Source: Flavobacterium cheniae (GTDB taxonomy: Bacteria > Bacteroidota > Bacteroidia > Flavobacteriales > Flavobacteriaceae). Taken from it: a stretch of 64,000 nucleotides of DNA. The notes beneath the pieces are model-generated. The model did not search any database. It worked only from the letters and a program-made list of their open reading frames with translations, and was not told where the DNA came from. Made by a program: the position numbers and the translations under genes. The stretch is from positions 682,001 through 746,000 of the forward strand of contig NZ_SNZC01000002.1 of NCBI RefSeq assembly GCF_004363695.1. Direction: 5' to 3'. Shown in pieces: positions 17,728 through 26,606 of the stretch (position 1 is the stretch's first letter; every line of letters begins with the position of its first letter).

Positions 17728-18277
17728 CTCCATCAGGCGTCACACAAAAATCCAATTTCACATCATTATCCGAAACATCGTCAATTTTTTCTTCTGGAGG
17801 AAAGAACGATAATCCAATTTTAATCGTTTCGGGCTTGCATTTGCTTAGAAAGTTATCGTAGAAACCCTTGCCATAGCCAACACGATTTCCTTGCTTGTCA
17901 TAAGCTAAAAGCGGTACAAAAACCACATCAATTTTCGCGTCAGGAACTTCTAAACCATCAACCGGTTCTGGAACGTTGTAACTGTTCTTTTTGATTTTGG
18001 TATTATCGGTTAATAAAAAATGCGTCATTCCCAAAGTGGCAAATTCGCACTTCGAAATGACGATTTCTTTATCTTTTCCCGCTAAAATTTGAAGAATATA
18101 TTCGGTATTGATTTCTTTTTGCTCTTCAATCGTTAAAAACAAATGATAATACAATTTGTCCCAAATGTCCATGCGCAACAATTGGTTCGCAATCGCTAAA
18201 CTTTTGTCTTCGATTTTCTCTTGAGTTAACTTTTGCCTTTCAGCTTTTGCCTTTTGCCTTAACGATTTCTTATCCAT
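17714..18277 (-). CDS. ygfA: 5-formyltetrahydrofolate cyclo-ligase
   Basis: The enzyme converts 5-formyl-THF to 5,10-methenyl-THF with ATP, returning a storage or inhibitory folate to one-carbon metabolism. The 187 residues are typical. The N-terminal basic helix (KKSLRQKAKAERQKL), the folate/ATP motif GYGKGFYDNFLSK (about 137-149) and the terminal strand DVKLDFCVTPDGVI are visible. The ATG overlaps the end of the decarboxylase gene upstream by eight bases (ATGGATAA), so they are translationally coupled. Its N-terminal codons include a period-7 GGCAAAA array (18231-18258). It converges with the lipoprotein gene and overlaps it by 14 bases. Confidence 0.93.
   Translation of the reverse strand: MDKKSLRQKAKAERQKLTQEKIEDKSLAIANQLLRMDIWDKLYYHLFLTIEEQKEINTEYILQILAGKDKEIVISKCEFATLGMTHFLLTDNTKIKKNSYNVPEPVDGLEVPDAKIDVVFVPLLAYDKQGNRVGYGKGFYDNFLSKCKPETIKIGLSFFPPEEKIDDVSDNDVKLDFCVTPDGVICF
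18231..18258 (-). repeat. Period-7 GGCAAAA array inside the cyclo-ligase coding start
   Basis: On the plus strand three TTTTGCC heptamers and one TTTCAGC variant are in exact phase. On the coding strand they encode the basic stretch RQKAKAERQK, so the array has become part of the protein. Confidence 0.7.
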
Positions 18278-19508
18278 TTATAGACGCTTTCAATTCGTCT
18301 ATAAATTTAGTCAAATGTTCTACTTCTACGTGATCCATTAACACAATTTTGTACCATTTATTGTGTTCATTGTGTTGTTGTGGCACCAAATCATACTTTT
18401 CAGCAATTTCTTCTGGAATCGATTCCGAATGAATCGTTACGATATTCATAAACGGTTCGCGGAAATATTTGATGTTTAAATGGTCTAACTCGTTACATAA
18501 AAATTGCGTGCGCATTTGTAAAATACTTACTTTTTCAAACCAACCATAAGCACCGTAAGTGAATAATATCATCCAAACCGCTACAGCATTCGCACCAGAG
18601 CGACTTCCGCAAAGCGTTAAATCCATTCCTTCAACATATTCCGCTTCTTTGGTCAATACGTTTTCAATTAAACCTTTTCGGCAAACAAAAACACCTGTTC
18701 CATAAGGAGCTTGCAACATTTTGTGCGCGTCAATCGTAATCGAACTTATTTTCGGATTGCTGAAGTTGATATTCGATTTTTGATTACTAAACGGATACAC
18801 AAATCCGCCATAAGCGCCATCAATGTGCAAACGATAGGTTACTTCATTTTTTTCAAGTGCCGAAGTATAATCATCAGGATTATCAACCGAACCAAACATG
18901 GTTGTTCCCATATTTGAAACGGCAATGAAGTATTTTTTTCCTTTATTTTTAGCTTCCGAAATGATGTTATCCAATGCATTTACATCAATTTCACGGTTTT
19001 CAAATCCAACCGGAATTTTCAACCAATCGATTTGCAATAAATTAGAAGCTTTTGGAATTGAATAATGCGTGTCTTCCGATGCTAAAATGGCAATTTCGTC
19101 TAATTTCGCATCAAAATTATGCAAGAATTCATTTCTAAAAACCCAAATCGCTTGAATATTAGCTTCCGTTCCACCAGGAGCGATGTAGCCATCAAATTCG
19201 TTTTCTTTGGCTTTAAAAATATCAACAGCAATTACATTTAAAACTTCGCGTTCAATTTCTTGTGTGCCATAAAACGCTTTTTCGGAAGTACCAAAAGTGT
19301 GACAACCAATGTTATTTGGATTCGCAACATAGGTTTGAAGCGTGGGTGCATCTTTCAAAAAAGGCGCATCATCATAAAAAACGCGACTATCTAACTTAGA
19401 AGCCGGATAGCCTAAAGAAGCATCTTTTGAGAAGTTAACATTATCATGCAAAGCCTTATCAATTCGGGCTTTTCTTTCTTCGTGTGTAAGTTTTTTCCAG
19501 AAGTTCAT
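18270..19508 (-). CDS. PLP-dependent group II decarboxylase
   Basis: The 412-residue protein belongs to the fold-type I pyridoxal-phosphate decarboxylases (glutamate, histidine, aromatic or aspartate type). Visible motifs are the cofactor lysine in SITIDAHKMLQAPYGTG (about 255), LHIDGAYGGF (Asp pairing with the pyridine nitrogen), APGGTEANIQAIWV and EDTHYSIPKASNLL. No signal peptide is present. The substrate cannot be told from sequence; decarboxylation of aspartate, histidine or tyrosine are possible. It is the first gene of a coupled pair with the folate cyclo-ligase, which gives no clear clue to its job. Confidence 0.85.
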   Translation of the reverse strand: MNFWKKLTHEERKARIDKALHDNVNFSKDASLGYPASKLDSRVFYDDAPFLKDAPTLQTYVANPNNIGCHTFGTSEKAFYGTQEIEREVLNVIAVDIFKAKENEFDGYIAPGGTEANIQAIWVFRNEFLHNFDAKLDEIAILASEDTHYSIPKASNLLQIDWLKIPVGFENREIDVNALDNIISEAKNKGKKYFIAVSNMGTTMFGSVDNPDDYTSALEKNEVTYRLHIDGAYGGFVYPFSNQKSNINFSNPKISSITIDAHKMLQAPYGTGVFVCRKGLIENVLTKEAEYVEGMDLTLCGSRSGANAVAVWMILFTYGAYGWFEKVSILQMRTQFLCNELDHLNIKYFREPFMNIVTIHSESIPEEIAEKYDLVPQQHNEHNKWYKIVLMDHVEVEHLTKFIDELKASING

Positions 19509-19563
19509 ACCTAAAAATTTTGACGAAATTACAGGTACTAATTCAATAAAAACATGATAATTG

Positions 19564-20538
19564 TTAGCTTTCTGATTCTAAGTGAGTAGAAATGTGAAAA
19601 ATAGCATCGCCTTGGTAAATAATAGGCGCATCATTTACATTAATTACATAACCTTCATGTGGCGCTTTCATTTTGTGCTCTACTTTTCCATAAGGATCAG
19701 AAATAGTAGCCAATAAATCACCTTTTTTAACAAAACTACCAATCGTAGTTAAACCATGAAACATACCGGAATATTTCGCTCTAATCCAACTCGATTTTTC
19801 TATATAGATGGTTTTGTTGTCTTTTTTTGTTGCTTTTTTTCTCGGATTTAGCATTTCTAAATGATCTAAAAAACGCTTGGTTCCTTCCACGGCTTCTTCA
19901 GTAACTTGAAGGTTTATATCTAATGATTTTCCGCCTTCAAAAAGCAACATTTTAACGCCTAATTTATCGCAAGAATTTCGGAACGAACCCGAAATATTCT
20001 TCGAATACAATGTAAAAGGCGCATTAAAAACATCGGAAAGTTGCTTTAATTCTGGATTTTCTGGTACAATTCTAATTTGCGGAGCATTAAATCGACTCGC
20101 ACCACCCGCATGAAAATCGATTGCATAATCTACGTGCGGAATAATATCTTTTAAAATATAATACGCAAAACGACTCGCCAAAGAACCTGTTTTACTTCCA
20201 GGAAAAACCCGATTCAAATCGCGACCATCTGGAAATTCACGTGTTTGATTTACAAATCCGAAAATATTGATAATCGGAATACAAATTATCGTTCCGCGTT
20301 TTGGTTTGTTTATTTTTTGAATGATTAACTGACGCACAATTTCGGTTCCGTTTATTTCATCACCATGTAAGCAAGCGGTGAATAAAACTGTTGGACCATC
20401 AATTTTTGAACGCTCCACAATTATTGGAATTTTCAATTTATTCATGGTGTGCAACTTGGCAATTTCCATGTTAATGGTTTTGCTTTCGCCAGCTAAAATG
20501 GTTTCTTTTAGTATTACAAGTGGTTTTGAGGCTGTCAT
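19564..20538 (-). CDS. Succinylglutamate desuccinylase/aspartoacylase-family zinc deacylase
   Basis: This M14-like metalloenzyme has 324 residues. The zinc site is seen in TACLHGDEINGTE (His and Glu) and YAIDFHAGG (His), with NIFGFVNQTREFPDGRDLNR forming the substrate-binding loop. The last 80 residues form a lipoyl-like barrel (GSFVKKGDLLATISDPYG, then APHEGYVI), a common C-terminal extension in this subgroup. Members remove acyl groups from amino acids or related amides; the substrate here is open. The preceding minus-strand decarboxylase is 56 bases downstream, so they may be one transcript. Confidence 0.82.
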   Translation of the reverse strand: MTASKPLVILKETILAGESKTINMEIAKLHTMNKLKIPIIVERSKIDGPTVLFTACLHGDEINGTEIVRQLIIQKINKPKRGTIICIPIINIFGFVNQTREFPDGRDLNRVFPGSKTGSLASRFAYYILKDIIPHVDYAIDFHAGGASRFNAPQIRIVPENPELKQLSDVFNAPFTLYSKNISGSFRNSCDKLGVKMLLFEGGKSLDINLQVTEEAVEGTKRFLDHLEMLNPRKKATKKDNKTIYIEKSSWIRAKYSGMFHGLTTIGSFVKKGDLLATISDPYGKVEHKMKAPHEGYVINVNDAPIIYQGDAIFHISTHLESES

Positions 20539-20574
20539 TTGGTTGATTCTAAGGTGTTAAAAATACGAAAAGTT

Positions 20575-20604
20575 CAAGAACAAGGGCAAGTTCAATTTCA
20601 AAAA
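20575..20604 (+). repeat. Period-6 CAAGnn array
   Basis: Five hexamers in phase (CAAGAA, CAAGGG, CAAGTT and two CAA variants) lie in the 278-base gap between the deacylase and uvrC. The rest of the gap contains two CTCTGTGTA words (near 20660 and 20713) and no convincing gene. Confidence 0.5.
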
Positions 20605-20787
20605 TCAATTTTTTATTAGAACACAAATTGAAGAAATGAAAAGTTTAAAAGTAAAACGTCTCTGTGTACCTCTTTTCAACAGCATCAAAATCAAAAAAAG
20701 CTCCATGAATCTCTGTGTAAAAAACAACGCTCCAATAAGCGCTGCAAAGCATTCGTTTCATCCGCGTGCCAATTCAAACAATTCTCT

Positions 20788-20795
20788 TATCTTTG
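20788..20795 (+). promoter_or_regulatory. -7 box (TATCTTTG) of uvrC
   Basis: Exact TAnnTTTG match, 21 bases before the chosen ATG. This also argues against the longer GTG start at 20766. Confidence 0.55.
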
Positions 20796-20816
20796 TTCTT
20801 TACCTCTTTTTTAAAA

Positions 20817-22613
20817 ATGCAAACACCATTAGAACTTCAAATCCAAACTTTACCTGATAATCCGGGTGTATATCAGTATTACGATAAGGATGGAAAAATT
20901 CTATATGTTGGGAAGGCGAAAAATTTAAAAAAGCGCGTTCAATCGTATTTTACAAAGAACCACGATAATTATAAAACGTCGGTTTTAGTAAAGAAAATTG
21001 TTGCGATAAAACATATTGTTGTTCCAACGGAAACCGATGCTTTGTTACTGGAAAATAATCTGATAAAAAAGCTTCAACCACGTTATAATGTATTGCTTCG
21101 CGATGACAAAACCTATCCTTGGATTTGCATCAAAAACGAACGTTTTCCAAGAATATTCTCTACCCGAAAAATGATAAAAGATGGTTCAGAATATTTTGGA
21201 CCTTACACCAGTTTTAAAACCGTTCATACGATTTTGGATTTGATTAAAGAATTGTATCCGCTGCGAACTTGTAATTATGATTTATCGAAAGCAAATATCG
21301 ATTCGGGTAAGTTTAAAGTCTGTTTAGAATATCATATTGGAAATTGCAAAGGACCATGTGAAGGGTATGAGTCATTGGAGCATTATCAAAGTCAGATTGA
21401 AAAAATCCGTCAAATTTTAAAGGGAAATTTCAAAGAAAGTTTGAAAGATTTTAAGAAATTAATGACTGATTTGGCGATGGAAATGAAGTTTGAAGAAGCG
21501 CAAAAAATCAAAGAAAAAATCGAGGTTTTAGAAAATTACCAATCGCGTTCCACAATTTTGAATCCGAAAATATCCAATTTGGACGTATTTTCAATTATTT
21601 CCGATGAAACAATGGCGTATGTGAATTTTTTACAGATTTCGCATGGAGCCATCGTTCGTTCGCATACATTGGAATTAAAGAAAAAATTAGACGAAACCAA
21701 CGAAGAATTGTTAGAATTAGCCGTAGTAGAATTGCGTGAACGTTTTCACTTGAATTCTAGAGAAATTGTTGTTCCCTTTCCAATTGATTTAGGAGAAAAC
21801 ATCAAAGTTACAGTTCCTCAATTAGGCGATAAAAAGCAAATTTTAGAACTATCAGAACGTAATGCCAAATATTATCGATTAGACCAATTAAAACAAATTC
21901 AAATCGTTGATCCAGAGCGACACACCAATCGCATCATGGCACAAATGCAAAAAGATTTGCGACTTTCGGTAGAACCAAGACATATTGAATGTTTTGATAA
22001 TTCAAACATTCAAGGAACGAATCCCGTTTCGGCTTGTGTAGTGTTTAAAGATGGAAAACCGAGTAAGAAAGATTATCGTCATTTCAATATCAAAACGGTT
22101 GAAGGTCCAAATGACTTTGCTTCGATGGAAGAAGTCGTGTACCGAAGATATAAACGAATGTTAGATGAAAATCAGCCGTTGCCACAATTGATTATTATTG
22201 ATGGTGGAAAAGGGCAATTATCATCAGCATTAAAAAGTATTGATGATTTAGGATTACGAGGCAAAATTGCCATTATCGGAATTGCAAAACGTTTGGAAGA
22301 ATTGTTTTATCCTGGCGATTCAGCTCCGTTATATTTGGATAAAAAATCGGAAACCTTGAAAGTGATTCAGTTTTTAAGAAACGAAGCGCACCGATTTGGA
22401 ATTACACATCATCGCGACAAACGAAGTAAATCAGCGTTAACGAATAGCTTAGAAAGCATTCCTGGAATTGGCGAAAAAACTATGATTACATTAATGAAAC
22501 ATTTCAAAAGTGTTAAAAGATTGCAAAATGCCGACGAAAAAGCAATTTCTGAAGTTGTAGGTGTTTCAAAAGCCAAAAAAATTTCCGACTTTTACAAGAA
22601 TAAATCCCTATAA
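20817..22613 (+). CDS. uvrC: Excinuclease ABC subunit C
   Basis: UvrC makes both incisions around DNA damage in nucleotide excision repair, together with UvrA and UvrB. I start at ATG 20817 (MQTPLELQIQTLPDNPGVYQ); an upstream GTG would add a hydrophobic stretch and precede the promoter box. The 598 residues show the GIY-YIG nuclease (PGVYQYYDKDGKILYVGKAK, 15-34), a four-cysteine-like segment (CLEYHIGNCKGPCEGY), the UVR domain (DLAMEMKFEEAQKIKEKIE), the RNase H-like second nuclease (ECFDNSNIQG; IIDGGKGQL) and a C-terminal helix-hairpin-helix (SIPGIGEKTMITLMKHF). The patatin gene follows six bases later. Confidence 0.97.
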   Translation: MQTPLELQIQTLPDNPGVYQYYDKDGKILYVGKAKNLKKRVQSYFTKNHDNYKTSVLVKKIVAIKHIVVPTETDALLLENNLIKKLQPRYNVLLRDDKTYPWICIKNERFPRIFSTRKMIKDGSEYFGPYTSFKTVHTILDLIKELYPLRTCNYDLSKANIDSGKFKVCLEYHIGNCKGPCEGYESLEHYQSQIEKIRQILKGNFKESLKDFKKLMTDLAMEMKFEEAQKIKEKIEVLENYQSRSTILNPKISNLDVFSIISDETMAYVNFLQISHGAIVRSHTLELKKKLDETNEELLELAVVELRERFHLNSREIVVPFPIDLGENIKVTVPQLGDKKQILELSERNAKYYRLDQLKQIQIVDPERHTNRIMAQMQKDLRLSVEPRHIECFDNSNIQGTNPVSACVVFKDGKPSKKDYRHFNIKTVEGPNDFASMEEVVYRRYKRMLDENQPLPQLIIIDGGKGQLSSALKSIDDLGLRGKIAIIGIAKRLEELFYPGDSAPLYLDKKSETLKVIQFLRNEAHRFGITHHRDKRSKSALTNSLESIPGIGEKTMITLMKHFKSVKRLQNADEKAISEVVGVSKAKKISDFYKNKSL

Positions 22614-22619
22614 AAAGAA

Positions 22620-24818
22620 ATGAAAAAACTGCTCTTGTTTGTAAGCCTACTAATTTTTACCCAAATCAGCTTAGGACAAGAAAATCAGCGACCAAAAGTA
22701 GGACTTGTGCTTAGTGGAGGTGGTGCAAAAGGATTGGCGCATATTGGTGTTCTTAAAGTAATTGATTCGCTCGGAATTAAGGTAGATTACATTGCAGGAA
22801 CTAGTATGGGAGCAATTGTTGGTGGATTATATGCTTCGGGCTACAATGCAGAGCAATTAGATTCTATTTTTTCTAAAATTGACGTAGATGCCTTACTTCA
22901 AGATTACACACCTAGGGAATCAAAATCGTTTTACGAAAAACGAAATGATGAGATTTACGCTTTAACGCTACCGTTTAATAAATTCAAATTAGGTTTACCT
23001 TCTGGTTTATCTAAAGGCCTTTATAATTTCAATCTAATTTCTTCTTTAACACAACAAGTAAGTCATATAAGAGATTTTGATGAGTTACCCATTCCGTTTT
23101 TATGTATTGCAACTGATGCTGAAACAGGTGAAAAAGTGGTTTTAGACTCAGGAATCTTAGCTCAAAACATGATTGCCAGTGGTGCGTTGCCTACGTTGTA
23201 CAGCCCAGTTGAAATGAACGGAAGATTGTTGATTGACGGTGGTGTTATAGATAATTATCCTGTTGAAGAACTAAAAGCAAGAGGATTGGATATTATAATT
23301 GGTGTTGACGTTCAGGATGGTTTAAAAACCCGAGAAGAATTGAAAGGCGTAACATCGGTTTTAGCACAGATTAATAATTTTTCCATGATTGAAAAAATGG
23401 AGGGAAAACAAAAAGCAACTGATATTTACATCAAACCAGACATTAAAGGCTATACCGTTGTAGATTTTGAAAAAGGCAATGAAATTATTGCAAAAGGGAA
23501 AGAAAAAGCGTTAGAATTTATAAAGGAACTAGCGCCATATGGAAATTCAAATTCAAAAAATGATAAAAAAATAGTCTTTCAAGATTCTATCTATATCAAA
23601 GATATTGTGTTTAATAAACTGGATAATTATACTCGTGCATACATTGTAGGGAAATTAAAGTTCAAAAGAAATACCAAAATTTCTAATGCCCAATTGCAAA
23701 AGGGAATTTTAAATTTAAATGCTACACAAAATTTTAGCGCTATCAATTATTCATTTGAAAAAATGCAAGATGGTGACAAATTAATTTTGCAATTAAAGGA
23801 AAACGAGAACAATACATTCTTGAAATTTGGATTGCACTATGATGATTTGTTTAAAAGTGGGATTTTAGTGAATTACACCAAAAAAAGATTAATAGCTAAG
23901 AATGACGTTGCTTCTTTAGATGTTATATTAGGAGATAATATTCGATATAATTTTGATTATTATATTGATAATGGCTTTCATTGGAGTTTTGGGTTCAATT
24001 CAAAGTTAACGACATTTAATAGAAATATTACTAGTAATATTGCCGATGACGTTGTTTTTAACACAACAGCCAATGCAATTAATGTAGATTTTTTCGACTT
24101 GAGTAACCAAGCGTATTTGCAAACGATTTTTGCTCAAAAGTTTTCTTTAGGAGGTGGATTAGAATTTAAAGTTTTAAAATTGGAATCGGAAACACTAGAA
24201 AATACTGATCCTGTTTTTGACAGTAGTGATTATCTGTCGGTATTTGGTTTTGTAAAATATGACTCATTTGATAAAAAGTATTTTCCAAGAACTGGCTGGA
24301 ATTTTAATTCTGAGATACGTTCTTATGTTTATTCATCTGATTATAAAAATAATTTTGAACGATTTTCAGTAGCAAAAGCTGATTTTGGTGTTGCACAAAC
24401 CGTTTTTAAAAATATGACGCTTAAATTTCAAACCGAAGGTGGTTTTGCAGTAGGCGAAAGAAGTATTTCTTATTTTGATTTTATTTTAGGAGGTTACGGA
24501 TTTCAACAAGTAAATAACATCAAGCCCTTTTTTGGTTATGATTTTTTAAGTATTGCTGGAGATAGTTATGTAAAACTTTTATTAACAGCGGATTATGAGA
24601 TTTTTAAGAAGCATCATTTGAATTTTAGTGCTAACTTTGCTAATGTTGGAAATAAAATTTTTGACACCATAGAGACTTGGTTTGTACAGCCAAATTATTC
24701 GGGTTATTCCTTTGGTTATGGGATGGAAACTGTAATTGGACCGGTTGAAATTAAACACTCCTGGTCGCCAGAAACTAAAGATCATTACACTTGGTTTTCA
24801 GTAGGATTTTGGTTTTAA
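22620..24818 (+). CDS. Patatin-like phospholipase with C-terminal outer-membrane barrel
   Basis: The 732-residue protein has a signal peptide (ending SLG, then QE), a patatin domain (about 27-220) and a C-terminal beta-barrel of the Omp85/surface-antigen type (about 380-732), as in type Vd autotransporters such as PlpD. Motifs are the oxyanion loop GLVLSGGGAKGLAHIGVL, the nucleophile GTSMG (Ser near 61) and the dyad LIDGGVIDNYP (Asp). A POTRA-like segment (about 320-380) lies between. The predicted activity is lipid acyl hydrolysis at the cell surface or periplasm. It is six bases after uvrC, but the functions are unrelated. Confidence 0.88.
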   Translation: MKKLLLFVSLLIFTQISLGQENQRPKVGLVLSGGGAKGLAHIGVLKVIDSLGIKVDYIAGTSMGAIVGGLYASGYNAEQLDSIFSKIDVDALLQDYTPRESKSFYEKRNDEIYALTLPFNKFKLGLPSGLSKGLYNFNLISSLTQQVSHIRDFDELPIPFLCIATDAETGEKVVLDSGILAQNMIASGALPTLYSPVEMNGRLLIDGGVIDNYPVEELKARGLDIIIGVDVQDGLKTREELKGVTSVLAQINNFSMIEKMEGKQKATDIYIKPDIKGYTVVDFEKGNEIIAKGKEKALEFIKELAPYGNSNSKNDKKIVFQDSIYIKDIVFNKLDNYTRAYIVGKLKFKRNTKISNAQLQKGILNLNATQNFSAINYSFEKMQDGDKLILQLKENENNTFLKFGLHYDDLFKSGILVNYTKKRLIAKNDVASLDVILGDNIRYNFDYYIDNGFHWSFGFNSKLTTFNRNITSNIADDVVFNTTANAINVDFFDLSNQAYLQTIFAQKFSLGGGLEFKVLKLESETLENTDPVFDSSDYLSVFGFVKYDSFDKKYFPRTGWNFNSEIRSYVYSSDYKNNFERFSVAKADFGVAQTVFKNMTLKFQTEGGFAVGERSISYFDFILGGYGFQQVNNIKPFFGYDFLSIAGDSYVKLLLTADYEIFKKHHLNFSANFANVGNKIFDTIETWFVQPNYSGYSFGYGMETVIGPVEIKHSWSPETKDHYTWFSVGFWF

Positions 24819-24882
24819 AATATTTTTTTCGATATTTGTAATGATGAAAAATTGGACAGACTTACTTTCGCATTTAAAGTTC

Positions 24883-24950
24883 CTCATCAAGAGAAATCCT
24901 GAGTGAGCATAACTTCTTTTCGATTTACAGCGGGATTTTGTAATCTTGCT
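24883..24950 (+). promoter_or_regulatory. Possible structured leader of hmgA
   Basis: A -7-like TACTTTCG (24863-24870) suggests transcription starting near 24877. The leader then holds CTCATCAAGAGAAATCC with TGAG after it (small stem CTCA/TGAG) and a 9-pair hairpin at 24929-24950 (AGCGGGATT with AATCTTGCT, allowing G-U pairs, loop TTGT). The leader is about 108 bases, long for this genome. The function is unknown. Confidence 0.35.
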
Positions 24951-24984
24951 AAAAGCTATTTTAGAACTTTTAATAAAAGAAAAA

Positions 24985-26142
24985 ATGCCAATATATCACA
25001 AATTAGGAGAAATTCCTCGCAAACGTCATACACAATTCCGTAAACCAAACGGAGATTTGTATTATGAGCAATTGTTTGGAACAGTTGGTTTTGACGGTAT
25101 GTCAACCAATTCATATCACGAACAAAGACCTACTCAGGTTAAAGAAATCAGAAGACAATATAGTGTTGCGCCAAAAATCGCAAAGTCAAATAACATTCAG
25201 TCTTATAAATTAAGAGGTTTTGATATTGCACCTCAAGACGATTTTCTAGAAAGTAGAAAAATTGTTTTAACGAATTCTGATTGTCACATCGTTTTAGCAG
25301 CACCAAGAAAATCAACAACCGATTATTTTTATAAAAATACCGATTCAGATGAAGTAATCTTCATTCATCAAGGAACTGGAAAACTAAGAACCATGTTAGG
25401 AAATTTAGATTTCAAATATGGCGATTACTTAGTAGTTCCAAGAGGAATGATTTACAAAATCGATTTCGATACCGAAGACAATCGCTTGTTTATCGTAGAA
25501 TCACATTCGCCAGTTTATACACCAAAACAATATAGAAACTGGTTCGGGCAATTATTAGAGCATTCGCCGTTTTGCGAAAGAGATATTCGTCGTCCAGAAG
25601 AATTAGAAACTTACAATGAAAAAGGAGATTTCGTAATCAAAGTAAAGAAAAAAGACGAAATTTTCGAAATGGTGTATGCTTCACATCCATTTGATGTAAT
25701 TGGATACGACGGATTTAATTATCCTTATGCATTTTCAATTCATGATTTCGAACCGATTACAGGAAGAATTCACTTACCACCACCAGTTCATCAAACTTTT
25801 GAAACAAATGCATTTGTAATTTGTTCGTTTGTTCCAAGATTATACGATTATCACCCATTGTCAATTCCTGCACCTTACAATCATAGTAATATTGATGCCG
25901 ATGAGGTTTTATACTATGTAGATGGTGATTTTATGAGTAGAAATGATGTAAAACCAGGGAATATTTCGTTACATCCTGCAGGAATCCCTCACGGACCACA
26001 CCCAGGAGCAGCAGAAAGAAGTATTGGTAAAAAAGAAACGTTAGAATTAGCCGTAATGGTAGATACTTTCAAACCTTTAATGGTTACAGAAGATGCCATG
26101 GGTATTGCTGATGATACATACTTTCAATCTTGGTTAGACTAA
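24985..26142 (+). CDS. hmgA: Homogentisate 1,2-dioxygenase
   Basis: This cytoplasmic Fe(II) dioxygenase opens the ring of homogentisate to maleylacetoacetate in tyrosine and phenylalanine breakdown. ATG 24985 (MPIYHKLGEIPRKRHTQFR) is preferred; a longer TTG frame starts inside the leader. The 385 residues carry the iron site in PPPVHQTFE (His and Glu) and GIPHGPHPG (His), and DYLVVPRGMIYKI in the first cupin half. Its stop TAA overlaps the ATG of the next gene (TAATG), and hppD, the preceding step of the pathway, lies one gene downstream, so this is a tyrosine-degradation operon. Confidence 0.95.
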   Translation: MPIYHKLGEIPRKRHTQFRKPNGDLYYEQLFGTVGFDGMSTNSYHEQRPTQVKEIRRQYSVAPKIAKSNNIQSYKLRGFDIAPQDDFLESRKIVLTNSDCHIVLAAPRKSTTDYFYKNTDSDEVIFIHQGTGKLRTMLGNLDFKYGDYLVVPRGMIYKIDFDTEDNRLFIVESHSPVYTPKQYRNWFGQLLEHSPFCERDIRRPEELETYNEKGDFVIKVKKKDEIFEMVYASHPFDVIGYDGFNYPYAFSIHDFEPITGRIHLPPPVHQTFETNAFVICSFVPRLYDYHPLSIPAPYNHSNIDADEVLYYVDGDFMSRNDVKPGNISLHPAGIPHGPHPGAAERSIGKKETLELAVMVDTFKPLMVTEDAMGIADDTYFQSWLD

Positions 26143-26594
26143 TGAATTATAATAAATTATCAGCCGACCCAACAGCTTTAATACTTGGAATAATTGCTTT
26201 TGTAATTATGATCTTAGGATTTTGTTGTGGATTAGTAGTTTTTGTTTCGTTAATTTTAGGAGTTGTAGGATTAGTTCTTTCAATAAAAAGTCTTAAAGAG
26301 TATGAAGCAAATCCAACAGTATATTCACACCAAAGTAGACAAAATGTATATGTTGGAAAAATCATTTGTTTGGTAACAACTATTTTATCAGCAATGTATT
26401 TTATAGTAATAATAGTTGCGGTTGTGGTTTATCAAGTTGGTTTTTCCGACATCATAGAAAACAGATTAGATCAAATTAAAAATCAAGAAGTTAACGATTC
26501 CATTTATTTGGAAGAAGAAATTGAAGAAAATTATAGTAACGATTCCATTTATATAGATTCCACTTTTGTAGATTCTATGAGAGCGGAAAATTAA
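26142..26594 (+). CDS. Small membrane protein ('CCC motif' / DUF4190-like), inside the tyrosine operon
   Basis: The start is ATG 26142, sharing one base with the hmgA stop. The 150 residues contain a double membrane hairpin (about 12-45, with FCCGLVVFVSLILGVVGLVL), a further helix (about 78-105) and an acidic, serine-rich cytoplasmic or periplasmic tail with two copies of the motif NDSIY. It resembles flavobacterial small membrane proteins named for their cysteine motif. No function is known. Translational coupling with hmgA and hppD twelve bases downstream means it is made together with tyrosine-degradation enzymes. Confidence 0.75.
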   Translation: MNYNKLSADPTALILGIIAFVIMILGFCCGLVVFVSLILGVVGLVLSIKSLKEYEANPTVYSHQSRQNVYVGKIICLVTTILSAMYFIVIIVAVVVYQVGFSDIIENRLDQIKNQEVNDSIYLEEEIEENYSNDSIYIDSTFVDSMRAEN

Positions 26595-26606
26595 AATTTA
26601 AGAATT

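Noticed and set aside
20636..20857. Plus-strand frame of 73 codons before uvrC
   Set aside because: It overlaps the uvrC start and promoter box, and its translation has no recognisable pattern; the region is repeat-like.
24883..24903. SAM-I riboswitch before hmgA
   Set aside because: Only the CTCATCAAGAGA-like start matches; the GGCCC and GAAACC parts of the fold are missing, and hmgA is not a methionine gene.
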